This document shows positions 57,817-64,000 of a stretch of 64,000 nucleotides of DNA, piece after piece. The stretch is from Acanthochromis polyacanthus (lineage: Eukaryota; Chordata; Actinopteri; Pomacentridae), in the NCBI RefSeq assembly GCF_021347895.1, contig NC_067120.1:21685361-21749360 (forward strand), read 5' to 3'. Made by a program: the position numbers and the translations under genes. The notes beneath the pieces are model-generated. The model did not search any database. It worked only from the letters and a program-made list of their open reading frames with translations, and was not told the origin of the DNA. Positions within the stretch are counted from its first letter, which is position 1. Each line of letters starts with the position of its first letter.

Positions 57817-60800
57817 CTGAAGGGGGAAACACAGACGAATGACTCCGATCAGTAAATGCACAAAGCACAAATGAAGCAGCTGTTAAGGATCAAGAGACGA
57901 ACACTATGCGTGAATGTGAAGCATAAATAAGGTTTATTGAAGACGTTATTCTGGTGTTCAGCACTCACATAGGCATATTCATTGCTTTCAGTCATTCTCT
58001 AGCTGCCCGTGAGCTTCTACGCAACGAGAGTGTGAGTGTGAAGCGACTTTCTTAAAGGCACTCGATATTTTCCAGCGCTAAGAGATTCATCTCAGATTTT
58101 CTATTAGGTAACATAAGTGCTCTCAACCCTTACTGTAATTACAACAAGGAATGTGTGGCACACATTAGCCACAAAGTATTATACTTGTGCATACTTTTCA
58201 CGCGTAAGCAGTGGGTTCATTACACTGAAAAACCAGAATTTCCAGCATGAAAGCACCTGGTTGCTTGTTGACTGTCAGTAAAAGCACAGTCAGTTGGTGA
58301 GATCCATGTGCCCCTGGAGGCTGATGACAGCTGAGGTATACGACCCATGTCCCTTTAATACCCTCAGGGGAGAAACCAGTGAGAGACAAGGGTTAGAATT
58401 CGTGCCAACTGGGATGAAAAGTGGAGGAGGAGGCGGTACGTGGGTAATGTTCTCCTCTACCAGGAATGCTACTGTTGAGGTCCATTTGAGAACGGCATGT
58501 AAACAGTCACAGTGTGTCTAACTGTGGGACTGCATGCACACTCAGCAAAATGTTAGAAGTCAGCACTAGCAAGACAATGAGTAGAGCTGATCAAGACTAG
58601 AGGAAAAGGAGTTGGTCAGTATCAGGTCAATCAATAGCAGTAAGGTCTACAGAGCTTATGGCAGCCCTCGATACCACAGTGTTCTTCACATCGCTTGATC
58701 TCCTGAAAAAACAATGTACTGCTAATTCTATTGTTATTAGAGCCTTTCCAGCAGTTAGACAAACCAGTGAAAACTATTTCTCACTTCTGAGAGGCTGATT
58801 TTGCACAGAAAACTGCAATCTCATTTTTTAAACATACCAGATATCTTGTGTGCAACATGGAAGGGACATAAATGTCACGGTATTTGTATAGTTTAGTCAG
58901 ATATGGAGAGATGAGAAAAAAAAAGATACGATTGTCAATTCATTTCAAGAGCAAACCAGAATACCCCAGAAAACAACAAATATATGCAGGACTATGGAAC
59001 GTAATATCAAAATAAAGCCAGACTCAGTTTGTGTGTGTCTGGGGCTAATGTGTGTTAACACATATACAGTATTTCTATTTGCATGCTACATTTACATGTT
59101 GCCACCATTTTGTATCTTTCAATTAGAGTTTAGTATTTTTAAACTAGTGTTACGGTGTGAAGGAAAAAATCTAAAATATTTTGACAATCAGTTGGCTCAC
59201 ATGCTGGCCAATAATTAAAGTGAGACAGCAGTTAAAGTATTTGAAGCAGCGCTGGAACATACTTTTATAAATGCGACACGTCGGCTCTCTGCTTCTTTTT
59301 TTAGGATGTTGAATCACTGACGAGGCATTCAGAACATGTGGCATGTTTGGTTTTATTCCGAGGTCGCTCCGGATCAAGAGAAATGAAAACAGAACTGCAA
59401 AAACGTTGCATTCGTGTGGTTTTGTTTAAATCTCATCAAGCTGAACAGTCACCGATGGCTGACACAGTTCATCTGGCTAACTTTGTTGTGTCTGTGAGCC
59501 AGTTTGTGAACACATGTGTTTACTCAGGGAGAGAGAGACAATTAGACGCAGACACTCTGATAAAGAGATAAACACATACTCTCATCAGCCATTTTACGAC
59601 ATATACACATGAACGTAAACAGCCGGGCCCTGCAGACAGAGGACTACAAAGCAGTGACTCAGTATGTGAAGCATGCAGAGATGGTGGTTCAGTTACGGTT
59701 TCACTAATCAGCAGCGTGCCTGGAGATTTGTTATTATGTACCGGACACGTCAGGTCTAGCAACTTCAAAACAGTCGGAGATTTTTTGGTTGGTTTTCTCC
59801 TTTGCAAGACTGTTTTTATAAAAGTGTAGTTAAAGTATTTATTAATCATGATAATGGCAAACGAATGCCAATAAATACGCCCATTACTTTTTTTCCCACT
59901 TATCAAGGTGGCAGAAGACTAAGCAGAGTATTTCTGGCATTTGTTCTCCCCAGCAGCACCTTTCAGATTCTCATGGGGCAGCAACAGGCCCAGATGAGAC
60001 ATGTAATCCCTTAAATGAATGGGTCTCCTCCTATTTGGGTGCACATGAAACACCTCCCAAAGGAAGACACTCCAGAGGCTTCCTAACAAGAGGTCGAACC
60101 TGCACAGTTGGTTCACTTCTAGGCAAACAAGCATCATCTCTACGGTGGATGTCTGTGCTCCTCACCTTATCTCTAAGGTTGATTCTTCAAGTCAGTAACC
60201 AAAACTAATGACAACCGGTGAGGGCGGGAACGTAGGTTGACTGGTAAACCATGATGATCCTTGACAACACCCACATTAGTGCTGACAGTGCACCAAACTG
60301 TCCATCTCATGCTCCATTTTCCCATTACTTGTGATCAAGATCCTGAGATACCAGAACTCCTGTACTTGGGGCAGTTAGTAACCACTAACCCAGAGGGGGC
60401 AATCCACCATTTTCCAGCAGAGAACCAATGCAATCTAATTTCCAGGTGCTGACTTTCATTCTGGTTACTTCACACTTGGTTCCAAACACTGAAAACCATG
60501 GCAAGATGAAGCTGGCAGAACCACACCATTCACAAAACCCAAACATGCAGCTCTGTAGCTCTCAAACCCTCCTCACCCCAGGTGTTACCTGAGGTTCAAT
60601 CCATGAATATCACAATCGGAGACAATGGTCAAACTTCAGTTTCAATGGCAACCAGAAAAGATGTTTTTCTTGAGCCAAGTATACAAGAACAGGTCTCACT
60701 AGTTGTATAAGCCAATAATGCTCTGGTAAAAAAAGAAGGACCAACAGTCTCCAAGGGTTGACGAGTAGAGTTTACAGAGAATAGAGATATTCATTTCAAA

Positions 60801-63748
60801 ACCTGAGATAAGAGAGGTCAGACTTAAATAATCAGGTCACACCACTCTTTGCCTGCAGAACCCAGATGTTTGGTATCACTTCTGTCAACCAAGGTGATGA
60901 CGACAAAGTTTAATTGAGCAAGTTAGTTAAAAAAAAAAAAAAAGACAGAAATCTGAAAAATTTAAAGTTCTATTTGTGCCTTAAAAATAATACAGTAGAT
61001 TTGAGTTGTGGACAGATCCATCTCCCTCTGATCCACAACGAAATGAATGAAAATAATCCCTTCCTCCCTTCCAAAGGCTGGCATTTAACTTCCACTACTG
61101 CCTTCCACTAGAATGTGATCAATGAAGCCTTCGCCTCACTCCTTAGCACCCCTCTGTCACTCATAGCAACTCACACACACCAGCTCACCAACAATTCTGC
61201 AGAAACACTTTAAACATACTCTAAACTACACAATGGCAAGCTGTGATATTGGAGGAAAGGCATACAGGCATATATGTTCAAAAACCGCTTCTGAAGAAGA
61301 ATAATGATACTGATAAAAATGATGAAAATCCCACCCTGCAAGTGAACAGGATTAGTTCCTCTGGTTTGTTACATATGAAACCCTGGAAGTCTGAATTGCC
61401 GTTTTTGAAGCTGTCATCAGCACACTGCAGGTTCAAGGTCGAAATTTGTCTTCTAGAATATAAAAAACACAGAGAGTTAAAGAGGAGGAGTTAAAGAGAA
61501 ACTGGATTTTCACTGGAGGGGGTCTTCAAGTAAAACATCTGATTATTTTTCTTCATTACTGGTACTCCCTGATATCCACCATATGACACATTCATTGTTT
61601 GAAGAAGGTAAATGGCATGTCTGGGAGCACACATTACCTGTTTCAGTAATGCAAGGGTCACAAAACGATAACAAAAGTGACCTCCAGCTGCACCAGACAA
61701 GCAGAACATCTATGGAATGAAGTGAAGCTGGATGCCAGCAGCCAGCAGAGGACTGAAATACTTAAAGAATGAAGTATGTACAAATAATGATCAACATCAA
61801 CCATCGAATGTATTTTATGTTTGAAGTATCTGGGTGTAAGAATTTTGATGCCAAACCAGTTCCATGGACAACAGCACATAATTGAAATATCATCCAGCAC
61901 TAAAACCTCCCGCTGTGTTGAAGAAAGCAGGGAGTTCTGTTATAGCTGATGAGGCTGGTGAAGATTTAAACCATCACTTCAGCTATTAGTCAACTGTGTG
62001 TCTGTTCTCTGACCTGTAACACAGTGCAGCGTTCAAGCAACATGAACCGTGTTTGGCTGAACGTCCTGGTATAGAGGTGACGGAGGTCATGCGTGTTTAT
62101 GTCCATTTCTCCAACTCTCCTGCTATATCTCTATTCCCTCTGTCTTTATATTTCTCCCTCCCTCACTGCTTGTCTCTTTTATTATGACAGCAGAGTGTTT
62201 TTATTGAGCAGACAGCAGAAACAGTGGTGCAATAATGGGAGCAGAAGCAAGATCTGGAGGTTTTAAAAGGACTGAGGGAAAGAGATGTAGAAACCGACGG
62301 AGACAGAATAAAAAGAAGCCATGCTGACTGTGTTGCAATTAGACATTCTCTGTAAGTGGGCTTTGCCAAGAAGTCAGCTGGACTGTGTGAAGCAATAATG
62401 GTGTATATAATCAACACAAAACTGCTATTTAATCAGCATGGCTATTGACTAAGAGTGAGTTAAAATCTGGGAGGTTCTTTGTAAGAAGTACAGACTTCAT
62501 TTAGAGAATCTTTTGGCACTTGCTTACTGTTAAAACCTCTTACATTACACTCAACGGTAGGCAGCAGGATTCTATATCAGATGAAGGTAAACCTGGCCAC
62601 ATGTTTTTCATTTTACTTCTGAGTCAGGAAGATAACTCATGAGTTAAACACGACACTGTGTTTGCCTTAGGCGTACTCGTTGTGTGTTTTATTACTTTGA
62701 TATATTCTCACACAGAAAAAAAATAAATAAATCAAGCACCAACTGGCATGTTGAGTGTAAACACTAGGAGAGTCCTCACACACACCCTCATCCATCCAGC
62801 TGTGGGCTGGGGTTGGTGTGGTGCTATTAGCTTTGGCTGCTGTTCCAAAGGTAAACACGCTCTGCTGATAAGACCAACTGATTGGTTGGAGGAAAGTGCA
62901 GCCGAGAGGGAAGAGAGGAGGAAAATCCCACTGACGGACAGTAAACATAACCTTCCAGAATCAGGCGTAGAAGCTGACAGAAGGCTTTAGTTCACACTTG
63001 TTTCCACAAAATGTGACAGAAGCTTCACGTAGGTCTCTTCTGGACTTGAAATTGTTTTGAAACTGGCACTGTTGGTTTTTATTTCCGTTTCATTAATGCA
63101 ATGACTTTGACACTTGAAAGCTACATTACACGTAGAGGGTGTAATTATGGACAAACATCGTTGATATTTAGCAATATTTAAGTAGCAAATTAGAAGCCTA
63201 GATTTACTGTCTTGCTCCAGAGTTTCCTTCACAGAATCAGAGCTGTGTACGTACATCCAATGCTGTTTTAGCGCACATCACCAACTGTATATAAGAGATG
63301 GATGGAATCTCAGAGTCTGGAAAGTGAATCCAACGCTAAAGTGACTTAAACCTACATTCTTTGTAACAGCCAGCAGGGTCTGACTCCTCTGTTTGCAAAA
63401 AGAAGCCCAATTTTATAGAGGGCTATGAGACTGTATGTGGCTAGATATGGCATTTTCCTAATGAATTTATTGTCATTTGTAAATTATGGTCCCATTTGGA
63501 GTACAACAGATGACAAAGTAGGACACATTTTTAGGTGGGACTAGCTTGTGCGTGACAATTTGCTACCATAAGGGCATGGCTAGTGTCCTTGTGTTCTCAG
63601 TCAGAGCCACCCCGGACCTGACATGCTACATTTCAAAAACCCCAAATGGCTGTGGCCAAATTTAAAACTCGATGCTTGAAAATATTATTCCACAAACCAA
63701 TGGGTGACATCATGGTGACTATGCCCATCTGTTAGATACAGTCTATAT
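57817..63748. other. Large myo9a intron upstream of exon 57695-57816
   Basis: No motor-domain exon found here. The expected preceding sequence (the switch/relay region before EEYRAEG) is not readable on the minus strand. 59930-60460 and 61490-61720 look like decayed interspersed repeats. 63330-63745 is related to 23400-23960. The rest is unassigned. Confidence 0.6.
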
Positions 63749-64000
63749 ATAGTCAGGTCCATAAATATTTGGACACAGACAATTTTCAGTATTTGGGCTC
63801 TGTACACCACTGCAATGAATTTAAAAGGAAACAATCAAGATGTGCTTGAAGTGCAGACTTTGTTTTAATTTGAGGGTATTCACATCCAAATCAGGTGAAC
63901 AGTGTTTGAATTGCAACACATTTTATATGTGCCCCCCCACTTTTTTAAGGGACCAAAAGTAACTGGACAATTGGCTGCTCAGCTTTTCCATCATCAGTTG
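63749..64000. mobile_element. Left end of another Tc1/mariner element, continuing past the window
   Basis: tatagtcaggtccataaata starts a well-known fish Tc1-type inverted terminus (tcaggtccataaatatttgg type), followed by about 250 bp of internal sequence. The other end and any transposase are outside. Confidence 0.65.

Noticed and set aside
57817..63748. Search for further motor-domain exons of myo9a
   Set aside because: No minus-strand frame here carries class IX head motifs. The region is best read as a single large intron.

Overview
The window is vertebrate nuclear DNA, most likely from a spiny-rayed teleost fish. Evidence: many GT-AG introns, a divergent copy of the fish PML-like exonuclease gene, a MYO9A orthologue that can be read through 32 exons, and a dense load of fish-type mobile elements (Tc1/mariner, hAT-like, piggyBac-like, L2-like LINE, Ty1/copia, tRNA-derived SINEs). 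I see no bacterial, plasmid or viral genes and no CRISPR array.

Layout. (1) 1-1.2 kb: a complete two-exon minus-strand gene for a DEDDh 3'-5' exonuclease-domain protein resembling the exonuclease-like C-terminus of PML isoform I (fish plex9 type). (2) 2.5-9.0 kb: a TATA-box promoter and a plus-strand series of good splice sites ending at an AATAAA. I do not recognise this locus. One exon chain gives an open frame of 188 codons, and the locus is full of local tandem duplications. (3) 9.1-14.9 kb: a retroelement block with a 5'-truncated L2-like LINE, a broken Ty1/copia pol, and an intronless, altered copy of nicotinamide riboside kinase 2 (nmrk2). (4) 14.9-20.5 kb: AT-rich intergenic DNA and the presumed 3'UTR side of the next gene. 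(5) 20.5-57.8 kb, minus strand: the 3' 32 coding exons of myo9a (unconventional myosin-IXa). All phases agree and give 1861 residues from the second half of the motor head to the natural C-terminus (end of motor, about six IQ motifs, tail, C1 zinc finger, RhoGAP, C-terminal coil). The N-terminal half of the head and the RA domain must lie beyond 64 kb, upstream on the minus strand. (6) 57.8-64.0 kb: the next myo9a intron, ending in the first ~250 bp of another Tc1-type element.

The myo9a introns are the accessory region of the window. They hold an apparently intact Tc1 transposon with a 342-codon transposase, a hAT-like element with a BED-like zinc-finger ORF, and a piggyBac-like element with a second 8-bp-TSD element nested inside it. 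That nested element carries a fragment of a RecQ-like helicase. There are also a long-TIR mariner foldback, a decayed mariner, SINEs with clear target-site duplications, and a 73-unit CA microsatellite. The most unusual items are the unrecognised duplicated locus at 2.5-9.0 kb and the helicase-carrying nested transposon at 34.9-36.4 kb.
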